From: Clostridiales bacterium
Lineage (GTDB): Bacteria; Bacillota; Clostridia; Oscillospirales; Oscillospiraceae
DNA: 64,000 nucleotides
Reading direction: 5' to 3'
NCBI GenBank assembly: GCA_012520295.1
Contig: JAAYOP010000088.1
Coordinates: 20,351-84,350 of the forward strand
Below, piece after piece: positions 42,686 through 51,054 of the stretch. Numbering within the stretch: position 1 is the stretch's first letter; each line of letters starts with the position of its first letter. The notes below the pieces were generated by a model. It ran no database searches. It saw only the letters and a program-made list of their open reading frames with translations, and was not told the DNA's origin. Position numbers and translations under genes: made by a program.

Positions 42686-43291
42686 TTATCCGCTCCTGGC
42701 TCGCATATATTCAACAAACTCCCAATTGCAATGCCTATATTTTTCTCTGAGCTTTTCCATAATAAAAATTAAAAATGGTATTGCAATGCCTGACAGAATA
42801 TTAACCGGCAGCGCGGCATATGTTAATAAGTTCCAGTTCAGTCCTGTTGCGCGGCAGATACATACTGCCAATATAGCCCTTCAAAACCGCTGGAGTTGAA
42901 AAGAATTTAGGTTCCGCCACGTCAATATGATACCCAGCAAAACCTTGGCAAAAAGTGATGATAATAAAGTCTGCTACGACCCAGATTGCCACTACTATGG
43001 CTTCAAACCTGTCGAAGGATTCAATGGCTTCGATTGCCCTGAATGTATTAAAAAACGGAAGGGGCATTCTCTGGGAAATCCGCCCCCCCAGGGAACCTGT
43101 CACAGTTATCAAGAGCAATAACGTCATCACGCCGATAAGGAGCGTAACACAGATGACGGGAGCCGTCCAGCCTGCTATTTCCCCCTCTTTTGAGCAAAGA
43201 TTGGGAAACACCTTATGGCAGGCGATAAAGTGGACACCGCAAACATAATCATAGCCTGCCTCACTGTAATTTTATTGCTTTTAGCGGGCAT
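42686..43291 (-). pseudogene. Decayed GerAB-type spore germination permease
   Basis: Three minus-strand pieces in different frames match one GerAB-like (amino-acid permease-fold germinant receptor subunit) protein. From ATG 43291 the frame reads KITVRQAMIMFAVSTLSPAIRCFPIFAQK, the typical GerAB N-terminus, then stops near 43186. A second frame (42801-43211) continues GEIAGWTAPVI and jumps to a C-terminal block (PFFNTFRAIEAIESFDRFEAIVVAIWVV). A third (42686-42871) has the last helix (LPVNILSGIAIPFLIFIMEKLRE). It is about 200 aa instead of about 360, so it has a large internal deletion and two frameshifts. Non-functional unless these are sequencing errors. Confidence 0.75.
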
Positions 43292-43603
43292 TCAACCACC
43301 ATTACCCAAGGTACGGCATTTTTTTATTATTGGATTTTTTCATACAATCACCGCCATTCATATTCCCGTTTTGTGTTTTTCCGACATATTCGACCGCAAT
43401 ATCCGTTTTTTGTGTAATTGTTGGCATTATTGTCATTTATATAAAACACGGAGTTTTGTATATACCGGCAATCGACACCTTTTGCTCAAAAAACACAAAA
43501 CATCCTTTACTTTCGGATAACATGTCAATAACCATATTATCAGCACGACATATAATATAGTGTCTGGTCCCTGGATACTATATAATGATAGGAGTAGCTG
43601 AAA
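43292..43603. other. AT-rich gap upstream of the decayed germination gene
   Basis: About 310 bp without a convincing gene. An open frame on the plus strand (43215-43520) overlaps the pseudogene and has no ribosome-binding site. The end (about 43580-43600) carries the AGGAG site for the next gene and TATATAATG sequences that could be its promoter. Confidence 0.5.
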
Positions 43604-43894
43604 GTGAGTTATAGAAGCGATATCAAGGACGAAAGTCTTGCTGAAATTCTTTGCAAATATATCGGAGAAACAGTGACAATCTATACGACCAGCGGCGGTG
43701 TATCAGGATGTGGATTTACAGGCGTAATACTCAGCGTCACCCCTTGCCTGGTAAGGCTTATCACACGTATAGGCGTGGCTCCCAGCAGCCCGTTTGGGCA
43801 CGGCGGCAATCAGAGATTTGCCCGCTGCGGTCCCGGTTCGGTATGCGACATCCCCCTTGACCGCATTGTGTCCTTTGTCCACAACGCTGTTTAA
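43604..43894 (+). CDS. Small LSm-like conserved protein of unknown function
   Basis: A 96-aa soluble protein: a helical start (SLAEILCKYIGETVTIYTT), a beta-rich Sm-like core (GVSGCGFTGVILSVTPCLVRLIT) and a Gly/Arg/Cys-rich loop, ending DRIVSFVHNAV. The pattern of strand-turn-strand resembles Sm/DUF-type proteins of spore formers. Start GTG 43604 has AGGAG nine bases upstream. No partner is adjacent. Confidence 0.55.
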   Translation: MSYRSDIKDESLAEILCKYIGETVTIYTTSGGVSGCGFTGVILSVTPCLVRLITRIGVAPSSPFGHGGNQRFARCGPGSVCDIPLDRIVSFVHNAV

Positions 43895-44015
43895 ACGACT
43901 GCTGCAATTAAGCTTCGCTATAAAAATAAAGTTTGTATAGCGCCTGAAAATATAAGCATTAAGCAAACAAAGCTGCAGATTATCTCCGCAGCCTCGCTCA
44001 GGACAGACATATATA

Positions 44016-44059
44016 AGCTCGGGAACACGGTATAGTCCTCTATACTGTGTTCCCGAGCA
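44016..44059 (-). terminator. Perfect bidirectional hairpin between the small LSm-like gene and the decarboxylase
   Basis: GCTCGGGAACACGGTATAG-TCCT-CTATACTGTGTTCCCGAGC: about 19-bp stem with one mismatch. T-runs are weak on both sides; likely a bidirectional terminator for convergent genes. Confidence 0.65.
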
Positions 44060-44073
44060 TTATCTGAGTACTT

Positions 44074-45498
44074 TTATGCAGGCTCTATGACCCTGATTTT
44101 CGTTGGCATTCCGCCATATGTACTTGTCAGGGAGACAGACTGCTTCTGCATCATCTCTATTGCATCTATAAAGTCTTCGGAAATCAGCTCTCCAGGCACT
44201 ATAAGCGGAATTCCCGGCGGATATGAATAGACATACTCTCCAGATATCCGTCCTGCGCTTTGCGAAAAGGAAACCAATTCCGCCTTTTCACTCTGCGCTC
44301 TGTAAATCGGCATAACCCTTTCCAGCACAGGACAGTATACGGGTTCGGCAGTTGGCCTATCGGAAAGCTCACTGTCTATCTCAATGAGCGCCGATGCCAG
44401 CCTGTCAAAGCCCTCATCCGTATCCGCAATGCTTGTCATGGCAAGTACGTAACTCCCCGCGGCCATTTCAACCTGGATTTTGTACTTTTCCAGCAGTATT
44501 TCCTTTAACCTCTCGCCGGTTATATCCGTGTTTGCAGCCGAAATAACAATTTTACCCGGATCAAAGGCATAGATATGGGGATGCTCCCCTCCCTCGTCCC
44601 TTCCCTTAAAAAGTATTTTCAAATGTGACAGGCTTTTCATCTTTTGGCTGAAACCATGCAACCGCCGGACATATCTCTCGAAAAGCTCCGTCCCCCTTTC
44701 AGACAGAAGGCTTACACAATAATCCAGACCGGCCATAAGGGGATATGAGGGACTGCTCGACTGAAATACAGCCAGCTGATATCTTATTTCTTCCGTGTCA
44801 ACAAGCCCACCGTTAACATGCAGCAGAGCCGTCTGCGTAGGGGACGGCAGGGTTTTATGCATACCATGGATGACAATGTCCGCGCCCGCATCAATGGAAC
44901 TGGCAGGTAAACCCGGCATAAAGCATAAATGGGCACCGTGGGCTTCGTCCACCATCAGAGGTATTTTTCTCTCATGAGCAAGTTCCGCTATAGACTCAAT
45001 ATGGGAAATGACCCCTTCATATGTGGGAGACGTTATGATAATCAGGCCGATATCTTCGTGCTCTTCAAGGGCCTTCCGGATCTCCTCCGGAGAAATGCTC
45101 CCGTTAATCCCAAATGCCGCATCCTGGGAGGGTTTAATATATACCGCGTCCAGCTGCATAATACCCAGTGCGTTATATACCGATTGGTGGCAGTTTCTGG
45201 CCATCAACACCCTGCCGCCCCGGGGTACACATGATGAAACTGCCGACAGAATACCGCAGGTGCTTCCGTTTATAAGGAAATAAGTGTTGTCACTATCATA
45301 AAGGGCAGCCGCTTTACTCATAGCATTTTTTAACAATCCCTTTGCCCCATGGAGCGAATCAAAACCGTCAATTTCTGTCAGGTCAATACCATATATATCA
45401 ATTAGTGGTGTTAACTGCGGATTTCTTTTATGGCCGGGCATATGCATAGGATAGACTCCGGAATCCCTATATGCGTTCAGCTCGTCAAGTAAATTCAT
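44074..45498 (-). CDS. Orn/Lys/Arg decarboxylase, group III fold
   Basis: A 474-aa PLP enzyme of the Orn/Lys/Arg decarboxylase family (SpeA/CadA-like short form). Motifs: PMHMPGHKRNP near the start, SLHGAKG, the DEAHGAHL block, and the PLP-lysine in HGMHKTLPS. It makes polyamines or cadaverine/agmatine; the exact substrate cannot be told. The short form (no wing/REC domain) is typical of Firmicutes. It is separated by a terminator from the LIV operon upstream. Confidence 0.9.
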   Translation of the reverse strand: MNLLDELNAYRDSGVYPMHMPGHKRNPQLTPLIDIYGIDLTEIDGFDSLHGAKGLLKNAMSKAAALYDSDNTYFLINGSTCGILSAVSSCVPRGGRVLMARNCHQSVYNALGIMQLDAVYIKPSQDAAFGINGSISPEEIRKALEEHEDIGLIIITSPTYEGVISHIESIAELAHERKIPLMVDEAHGAHLCFMPGLPASSIDAGADIVIHGMHKTLPSPTQTALLHVNGGLVDTEEIRYQLAVFQSSSPSYPLMAGLDYCVSLLSERGTELFERYVRRLHGFSQKMKSLSHLKILFKGRDEGGEHPHIYAFDPGKIVISAANTDITGERLKEILLEKYKIQVEMAAGSYVLAMTSIADTDEGFDRLASALIEIDSELSDRPTAEPVYCPVLERVMPIYRAQSEKAELVSFSQSAGRISGEYVYSYPPGIPLIVPGELISEDFIDAIEMMQKQSVSLTSTYGGMPTKIRVIEPA

Positions 45499-45537
45499 TT
45501 TACAGTCCTCCGGAAGGGTGATTGCCTTTGGCTTAAA

Positions 45538-45583
45538 ATAACCGGGGTGTTACAGGGTTTTATCCTGTATCGCCCCGGTTGTT
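45538..45583 (-). terminator. Terminator after the liv operon
   Basis: AACCGGGGCGATACAGG-ATAAAA-CCTGTAACACCCCGGTT followed on the minus strand by ATTTTAAG. It closes the livKHMGF unit. Confidence 0.8.
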
Positions 45584-45584
45584 T

Positions 45585-46289
45585 TCAACCGCCCAGATAT
45601 GATTTTTTTACCGAGTCGTCCGCCAGCAGCTCCCGGGCTGTGGCGGCCAGCTTCATCCTGCCGGTTTCAAGCACATAGCCTCTATCCGCTATGGTTAGGG
45701 CCATTCGGGCATTTTGCTCCACAAGCAATATAGTGGTTCCTGATTGGTTAAGCTCTTTTATTATATCAAATATCTGCTGGACCAGCATAGGCGCCAGTCC
45801 CATGGAAGGCTCATCCAGCATCAGAAGCTTTGGCCTGCTCATAAGGGCTCTGCCTATTGCAAGCATCTGCTGCTCTCCGCCGCTCAGAGTGCCCGCTGTC
45901 TGCCGTCGCCTCTCTTTGAGTCTGGGAAAGCGCCTGTATATCTTTCCAATATCTTCCTTTATATCGGATTTACTTTTATGTATATAGGCACCCATTTCAA
46001 GGTTTTCTTCAACTGTAAATTGCTTGAAAACCCTTCGCCCTTCGGGAACGTGAGCAATCCCCATCTTTACTATTTTATCAGGCTCTACGACGGAAATATT
46101 TTTGTCAAGAAAATTAATTTCTCCTGTCTTCGAGCGAAGAAGGCCTGAAATCGTTCTCAATATGGTACTTTTGCCCGCTCCATTGGCTCCTATAAGGGTA
46201 ACTATCTCTCCCTCTTTTATTTCAAAGGAAACACTCTGTATGGCATGTATAGAACCATAATAAACATTTATATCGTCGACTTTAAGCAT
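45585..46289 (-). CDS. livF: Branched-chain amino-acid importer ATPase LivF
   Basis: A 234-aa ATPase: Walker A GANGAGKST, Q-loop near IAHVPEGRRVF (typical of LivF), signature LSGGEQQMLA, Walker B LLMLDEPSMGL. Last of the operon livK-livH-livM-livG-livF. The importer takes up leucine, isoleucine, valine or related amino acids. Confidence 0.93.
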   Translation of the reverse strand: MLKVDDINVYYGSIHAIQSVSFEIKEGEIVTLIGANGAGKSTILRTISGLLRSKTGEINFLDKNISVVEPDKIVKMGIAHVPEGRRVFKQFTVEENLEMGAYIHKSKSDIKEDIGKIYRRFPRLKERRRQTAGTLSGGEQQMLAIGRALMSRPKLLMLDEPSMGLAPMLVQQIFDIIKELNQSGTTILLVEQNARMALTIADRGYVLETGRMKLAATARELLADDSVKKSYLGG

Positions 46290-46336
46290 TATGTTAACCT
46301 CTCATTCCGCCTTGTGCCATTGAAGACCAGACCTGC

Positions 46337-47110
46337 TTATTCCCCTCTTTGCTGGCCCAAATATGCCTCTATGACAATGGGATTGTTCTTTATCTCTTCT
46401 GGCTTTCCCTGGGCTATGATAAGACCGTAATTGAGAACCAGAATACGCTCACATATTCCCATAACCAAATTCATATCGTGCTCAATAAGAATAATTGCAA
46501 TGTCAAACTTATCTCTGATATCCTTGATGGTCATCATAAGCTCGGAGGTTTCGGAGGGATTCATCCCCGCCGCCGGCTCGTCCAGCAAAAGTACCTTGGG
46601 ATTGGTGGCAAGAGCCCGGGCAATTTCCAGCTTCCTCTGGGCTCCGTAGGGAAGGCTGCCGGCCAGTGTATCCGCCATTTCCCGCAGGTCAAATACATCA
46701 AGCAGTTCCAGCGCCAGTTTCCTGGCGGCCTTTTCCTGCTTCCGGTATGAAGGAAGGCGCAGTATGGCGGAAAACATCGAGTAATCCATCGCATTGTGAA
46801 ACGCGGTCATCACATTCTCAAGAACCGATACATTTTTAAATAATCGTATATTCTGAAAGGTTCTTGCTATCCCAAACTGAGTAACCTCATGGGTAGACTT
46901 ACCTTTGGTGCTCTTTCCTGTTAAATGGATGGTGCCCCGGGACGGAGAGTATACATTGGTAAGCAAATTAAAAACCGTTGTCTTCCCCGCGCCGTTGGGG
47001 CCGATAAGTCCGACGATTTCACGGTTTGCCACCTGCACATTGAAATCATCCAGAGCTTGCAAGCCCCCGAATTTTATGCCTAGATTACATACGTCAAGTA
47101 TTGGAGTCAT
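46337..47110 (-). CDS. livG: Branched-chain amino-acid importer ATPase LivG
   Basis: A 257-aa ATPase: Walker A GPNGAGKTT, GIARTFQNIRLF (typical of LivG), signature LPYGAQRKLEIARAL, Walker B VLLLDEPAAGMN, H-loop LIEHDMNLVMG. It overlaps livM as ATGA and pairs with LivF. Confidence 0.93.
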   Translation of the reverse strand: MTPILDVCNLGIKFGGLQALDDFNVQVANREIVGLIGPNGAGKTTVFNLLTNVYSPSRGTIHLTGKSTKGKSTHEVTQFGIARTFQNIRLFKNVSVLENVMTAFHNAMDYSMFSAILRLPSYRKQEKAARKLALELLDVFDLREMADTLAGSLPYGAQRKLEIARALATNPKVLLLDEPAAGMNPSETSELMMTIKDIRDKFDIAIILIEHDMNLVMGICERILVLNYGLIIAQGKPEEIKNNPIVIEAYLGQQRGE

Positions 47111-48114
47111 TTGTTCTTTGCCCCCCCTTTGCGGAGAATTAGTCCTCGTATTCTCCTGAATGCGCTGTCAATTGCGGGACCCAGCGAAAAATCATACCTG
47201 CCGAAAAGCCCGGACGGCTTGAAAATCATTACGATTATAAGGAGCAGTGAATAAATGACCATTCTGTAGTCCGCGAAGCTTCTGAGAAGCTCCGGGATAA
47301 CCGTCAGAACGGAAGCCGAAACCACAGATCCGATTATAGAGCCCAAGCCGCCCAGCACAACCATCACAAGTATTTCAACGGACTTCATAAATCCAAAGTT
47401 GCTGGGATCCAATATACAAAGATAGTGGGCATACAGTCCTCCGGCCACACCTGCAAAAAACGCCGATATGGCAAAGGTAACGGTTTTATAATATGTAAGC
47501 GATATGCCCGATGCTTCTGCGGCTATTTCGTCCTCTCTTATGGATATCACCGCACGGCCATGCCTCGACTTAAGCAAGGTATGTATAACGAAAATTGTTA
47601 TTACGGTACAAAGGAAAACCCAGGATATACTGCTGTGCTTTTCAATGCCTCTGAGTCCGAAAGCTCCTCCCGTAAACTTCAAATTGAGTATAACAACCCT
47701 AATAATTTCACCAAATCCAAGGGTTATTATCGCCAGATAGTCCCCTCTCAGCCTCAGCGCGGGAAGACCAATAATAATTCCGGTTATTCCTGCCGCAATA
47801 CCTCCGATTAATAACGCGGCGGGAAATTCAATATATACCGGAAGATCAACCGCCATTGAAAACAGGGCGGAGGCATAGGCGCCGACGGACATGAAGCCGG
47901 CATGTCCCAAGGGCAGCTGTCCTAAAAATCCGCAGGACAGATTGAGGCTTACGGCCAGAATAATATTATATCCGATTTGTATGAACATATTTGACTGGTA
48001 GCGGTTTAATATTCCGCCACTTGTCAAAAAGATAATCAGTAAATACAACAACACTACAGCCAGTGTGTTGAGCAGATATCGAAATTTATTGTTTCTTAAA
48101 ATACTTTGTTTCAT
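47107..48114 (-). CDS. livM: Branched-chain amino-acid importer permease LivM
   Basis: A 335-aa BPD_transp_2-type permease with about ten helices; family block GFLGQLPLGHAGFMSVGAYA, and the cytoplasmic-loop sequence SIREDEIAAEASGI with TYYKTVTFAISAFFAGVAGGLYA. It follows livH by 10 bp. Confidence 0.93.
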   Translation of the reverse strand: MKQSILRNNKFRYLLNTLAVVLLYLLIIFLTSGGILNRYQSNMFIQIGYNIILAVSLNLSCGFLGQLPLGHAGFMSVGAYASALFSMAVDLPVYIEFPAALLIGGIAAGITGIIIGLPALRLRGDYLAIITLGFGEIIRVVILNLKFTGGAFGLRGIEKHSSISWVFLCTVITIFVIHTLLKSRHGRAVISIREDEIAAEASGISLTYYKTVTFAISAFFAGVAGGLYAHYLCILDPSNFGFMKSVEILVMVVLGGLGSIIGSVVSASVLTVIPELLRSFADYRMVIYSLLLIIVMIFKPSGLFGRYDFSLGPAIDSAFRRIRGLILRKGGAKNK

Positions 48115-48124
48115 ATCACAGCCC

Positions 48125-48997
48125 TTACACTTTCTCGTTTTCGGGCCGTCCGAGAATTCCGGAAGGCTTTATAATGAGTACCACTATTAATATACCAAAT
48201 ACTATTGCGTCGGCAAGAGCCGAGGATATGTAACCCTTTGTAAGGCTTTCGGCAATGCCGATAACAAAGCCGCCTAGTACCGCTCCGGATATTGAGCCGA
48301 TACCACCGAGTACTGCGGCAACAAATGCCTTTAAGCCCAGCATCGAGCCCATCGTAGGCTCTATTTGATAGAAGGAGGAGCAATAGAGAACAGCGGCGAT
48401 TGCCGCCAGACCTGAGCCTAATCCAAAAGTAAATGATATGGTGTGGTCGACATTTATGCCCATCAACTGTGCCGTATCCTTATCCTCGGAAACCGCCCGC
48501 ATGGCTTTACCTATTTTTGTGTTCTTCACCAACAGGGACAGGCCAATCATCAGTATAACGGACACAACAATAGTCACAACAGCGGACATAGAGAAAACCA
48601 TTCCTCCAAGCTTCAATGAGCCGGGAAAAATATTCTGAAACATCCTCGGTGTGGCTTTGAATATAAGCTGAACTGCGTTTTGGAGAAAAAAGCTCACGCC
48701 AATAGCTGTAATCAGAAGCGATATCCTCGCGTAATTTCTCAGAGGTTTATATGCGACTTTTTCTATCACCATGCCCAAAACCGCACAGAATACAACGGCA
48801 CCCAGTACAGCAGCCCAGGCAGGCGCGCCAAGCCTTGACATCGTATACCACGTGAAATATGAACCTACCATAATGATTTCACCGTGGGCAAAGTTTATCA
48901 GCTTTACAATTCCGTATACCATTGTATAGCCCAGTGCAACCAGAGCATATATGCTGCCTATCTGGATGCCGTTAATTATCTGATTTAAAATGGTCAT
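48125..48997 (-). CDS. livH: Branched-chain amino-acid importer permease LivH
   Basis: A 290-aa BPD_transp_2-type permease; opening NQIINGIQIGSIYALVALGY, the motif GIVKLINFAHGEI, the loop MRAVSEDKDTAQLMGI, and ending IKPSGILGRPE. It pairs with LivM and follows the binding-protein gene after a 180-bp gap with a strong hairpin. Confidence 0.94.
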   Translation of the reverse strand: MTILNQIINGIQIGSIYALVALGYTMVYGIVKLINFAHGEIIMVGSYFTWYTMSRLGAPAWAAVLGAVVFCAVLGMVIEKVAYKPLRNYARISLLITAIGVSFFLQNAVQLIFKATPRMFQNIFPGSLKLGGMVFSMSAVVTIVVSVILMIGLSLLVKNTKIGKAMRAVSEDKDTAQLMGINVDHTISFTFGLGSGLAAIAAVLYCSSFYQIEPTMGSMLGLKAFVAAVLGGIGSISGAVLGGFVIGIAESLTKGYISSALADAIVFGILIVVLIIKPSGILGRPENEKV

Positions 48998-49061
48998 GGA
49001 ATCATTCCTCTTTAATCAAATCATTCAAACAGGTCGTATTTGCTGCTGTACGGATTCGTTC

Positions 49062-49087
49062 AAAGGGCGGACCTTTGTCCGCCCCTG
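49062..49087 (-). promoter_or_regulatory. Strong hairpin between livK and livH
   Basis: GGGCGGAC-CTTT-GTCCGCCC (49065-49084) forms a perfect 8-bp G/C stem; a second GGGC-rich stretch follows up to 49140. There is no T-run. It may shield the livK mRNA 3' end so that the binding protein is made in excess over the permease. Confidence 0.5.
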
Positions 49088-49177
49088 GACTCTTGCCCGC
49101 CCTTTGGACTTGCCCGCAGGCCGGTTTGTACCGCCCTGTCTGAATTAAAAATAATGTATATTTCTGTCTATAGATAA

Positions 49178-50398
49178 TCAGTTTGCAGCAATCTTGCCGT
49201 ACAGTTCATAGGTGGCGTCGCCGTCCTTGTAAACAATCTTTATTATGGACAGCTCCTTAATCGTATTGTTGTTTTCATCAAATGTCAGGTGTCCGGTAAC
49301 CGTTGTCATATCTGTTGCCGATATGGCATCAATGATAGCCTGGTGGCACTCCGCCGAGTTATCAATTTTCATGCCTGAATCCGCGACAGACTTAATCGCC
49401 GCGCACATAATCATTGCGGCATCGTATCCGAGAGCGGCAAGAGCGTTGGGTTCCTCACCGTACTTATCCTTAAAATCATTGACAAAGTTTTGTACTATCT
49501 CTGCAGAATCACCCACAAAATAGTGGTTTGAGAAATAGATACCGTCCAGAACGGATTTATCCGCACCTTCTATGGAAAGCACGCCGTCCGTTCCGTCAAC
49601 TCCGAGTAAAGTCGCAGTTATACCCATGTCCTTTGCCTGTCTTGCTATCATGTAGCAGGGGTTATAATAATCGGGAATAAACAATACATCAGGATTGGCC
49701 GAGCCTATATTTGTCAGCTGAGCCTGGAATGCCACGTCATCCTTTCCATAAGCCTCTGTCGCTACTATTTCAAGTCCCAATTCATTGGCAGTCTCAACAA
49801 AGGCATCTTTCAGTCCAACGGAATATGCGTCAGAGCTGTTATAGATGACAGCGGCTGTTTTCGCGCCCAGGTCCTCATATGCCAGCTTTGCCATTGTAGA
49901 GCTCTGGTCAGGGTCCTGGAAGCAGGCGCGGAACATATTTTTACCATAAGAGGTGACATCGGGATGTGTAGCCGTGGGAGTAAGCATGGGCATATTGTCA
50001 GCTACCGAAGCCTGTGCAACTGCGAAGGTCGGTGTTGAGGTGACGTCACCGATGATAGCAACAACCTCATCATCGTTTACAAGCCTGTTGTAGGCATTGA
50101 CAGCCTCTGTCGGGTCTCCCTTTTCATCCAAAATTATGAGCTTTATAGGCGTACCGTTAACTCCGCCCTCGGCATTGAACTTGTCAACATAGAGTTCAAC
50201 AGCGTTTTTTACGGCTGTGCCGTAAACCGCCACGTCGCCGGTCAGGGGAGCCAGAAGGCCCACTTTAATTGCCTCGCCGGTGGCCGCATCGGGAGCGTCT
50301 GTTCCTGCCGGCGCCTCTGTCTTATTGCCTGCACAGCCTCCAAAAATGGTTAAGCATGTGGCCAGAATTAAAACCAATATGAATAGCCGTCTTTTCAT
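49178..50398 (-). CDS. livK: Branched-chain amino-acid binding lipoprotein LivK
   Basis: A 406-aa solute-binding lipoprotein of the type-I (LIV-binding) fold. The signal peptide ends in lipobox TIFGGC. The mature chain starts IKVGLLAPLTGDVAVYGTAVKNAVELYVD and includes GDVTSTPTFAVAQASVADNMPML, typical of the family. First gene of livKHMGF. The ligand may be a branched-chain amino acid, an aromatic acid or an amide. Confidence 0.94.
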   Translation of the reverse strand: MKRRLFILVLILATCLTIFGGCAGNKTEAPAGTDAPDAATGEAIKVGLLAPLTGDVAVYGTAVKNAVELYVDKFNAEGGVNGTPIKLIILDEKGDPTEAVNAYNRLVNDDEVVAIIGDVTSTPTFAVAQASVADNMPMLTPTATHPDVTSYGKNMFRACFQDPDQSSTMAKLAYEDLGAKTAAVIYNSSDAYSVGLKDAFVETANELGLEIVATEAYGKDDVAFQAQLTNIGSANPDVLFIPDYYNPCYMIARQAKDMGITATLLGVDGTDGVLSIEGADKSVLDGIYFSNHYFVGDSAEIVQNFVNDFKDKYGEEPNALAALGYDAAMIMCAAIKSVADSGMKIDNSAECHQAIIDAISATDMTTVTGHLTFDENNNTIKELSIIKIVYKDGDATYELYGKIAAN

Positions 50399-50512
50399 GT
50401 TTTCCTCCTGTTAAGTATAATAGTATCGATAGTATCTGCTGTATCAAGCGGTCTGATGCTCTGCTTTAATCCCCGGGAAATCACTTTTGTGTATATCCCC
50501 TTAAGTATAGGA

Positions 50513-50541
50513 ATTATAATATCTGAATAATTATTTGTCAA
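50513..50541 (-). promoter_or_regulatory. Consensus sigma-A promoter of the liv operon
   Basis: Minus-strand TTGACA (50536-50541), 17-bp spacer, TATAAT (50513-50518): both hexamers and spacing are perfect, implying strong expression. Confidence 0.82.
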
Positions 50542-50651
50542 TAAATTTAATGCATCGCTTTAAATAGTTAAATTTTTAAATCGATATTTTCTATTCTAAC
50601 ACAAGATGAGACTCATCGCCAACACAATATAGTAATTTTTTATGTTTGTTT

Positions 50652-50820
50652 TTTCCAAACAACATCCACTGAACAGATGGGTTTTGCGAAACGCATTTGC
50701 AAAAAGAACATATTTTCTCTTTTTGACGGGTAAAACAAGCCTGTTTTGCCCGTTTCATATACATTTGTCGACTGCCTGAATGGATTTGCGGACATACGCC
50801 GCAAACAGGCATTAATTATG
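50652..50820 (+). repeat. Dispersed palindromic repeat, copy G (near full length, forward)
   Basis: Forward copy: AACATCCACTGAACAGATGG, GTTTTGCGAAACGCATTTGC, AAAAAGAACATATTTTCTCT (continuing TTTT), GACGGGTAAAACAAGCCTG, TTTTGCCCGTTTCATATACA, TTTGTCGACTGCCTG, a hairpin from TGGATTTGCGG and CCGCAAACAGGC, and the end CATTAATTATG. It shows the module order of the family from end to end. Confidence 0.85.
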
Positions 50821-51054
50821 AAGGATAAGCCGATTTTTTACCAAAATACGCAAAAACAAGTGCTCTGTCGGACCTTATTGCATGAAAAGGCCTGTCTGAG
50901 CACTATAATTTTGATATAAAAGCTGTGCAAAAACCCTCCCGCACCCAGCCTGCCACCTCAAGAAGCCTTCGTCAGAACTGTCGGCGGTTGTATAGGGGAT
51001 ATGCGCTCCCGGTGAATATAAATCCAAAAACGGGATGAGGCTTAAACCGGTACA
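50821..51054. other. Gap between repeat copy G and the P-type ATPase
   Basis: About 230 bp. It holds a hairpin (50861-50911) with GTGCTC/GAGCAC and AGGCCTT arms; on the minus strand TTGTTTTTG follows it, so it is a terminator-like end for the ATPase transcript. The part 50930-51054 has no gene or motif I recognise. Confidence 0.5.

Noticed and set aside
43215..43520. A 101-codon hydrophobic plus-strand ORF
   Set aside because: It overlaps the antisense strand of the GerAB pseudogene and has no ribosome-binding site; the hydrophobicity is inherited from the opposite strand.
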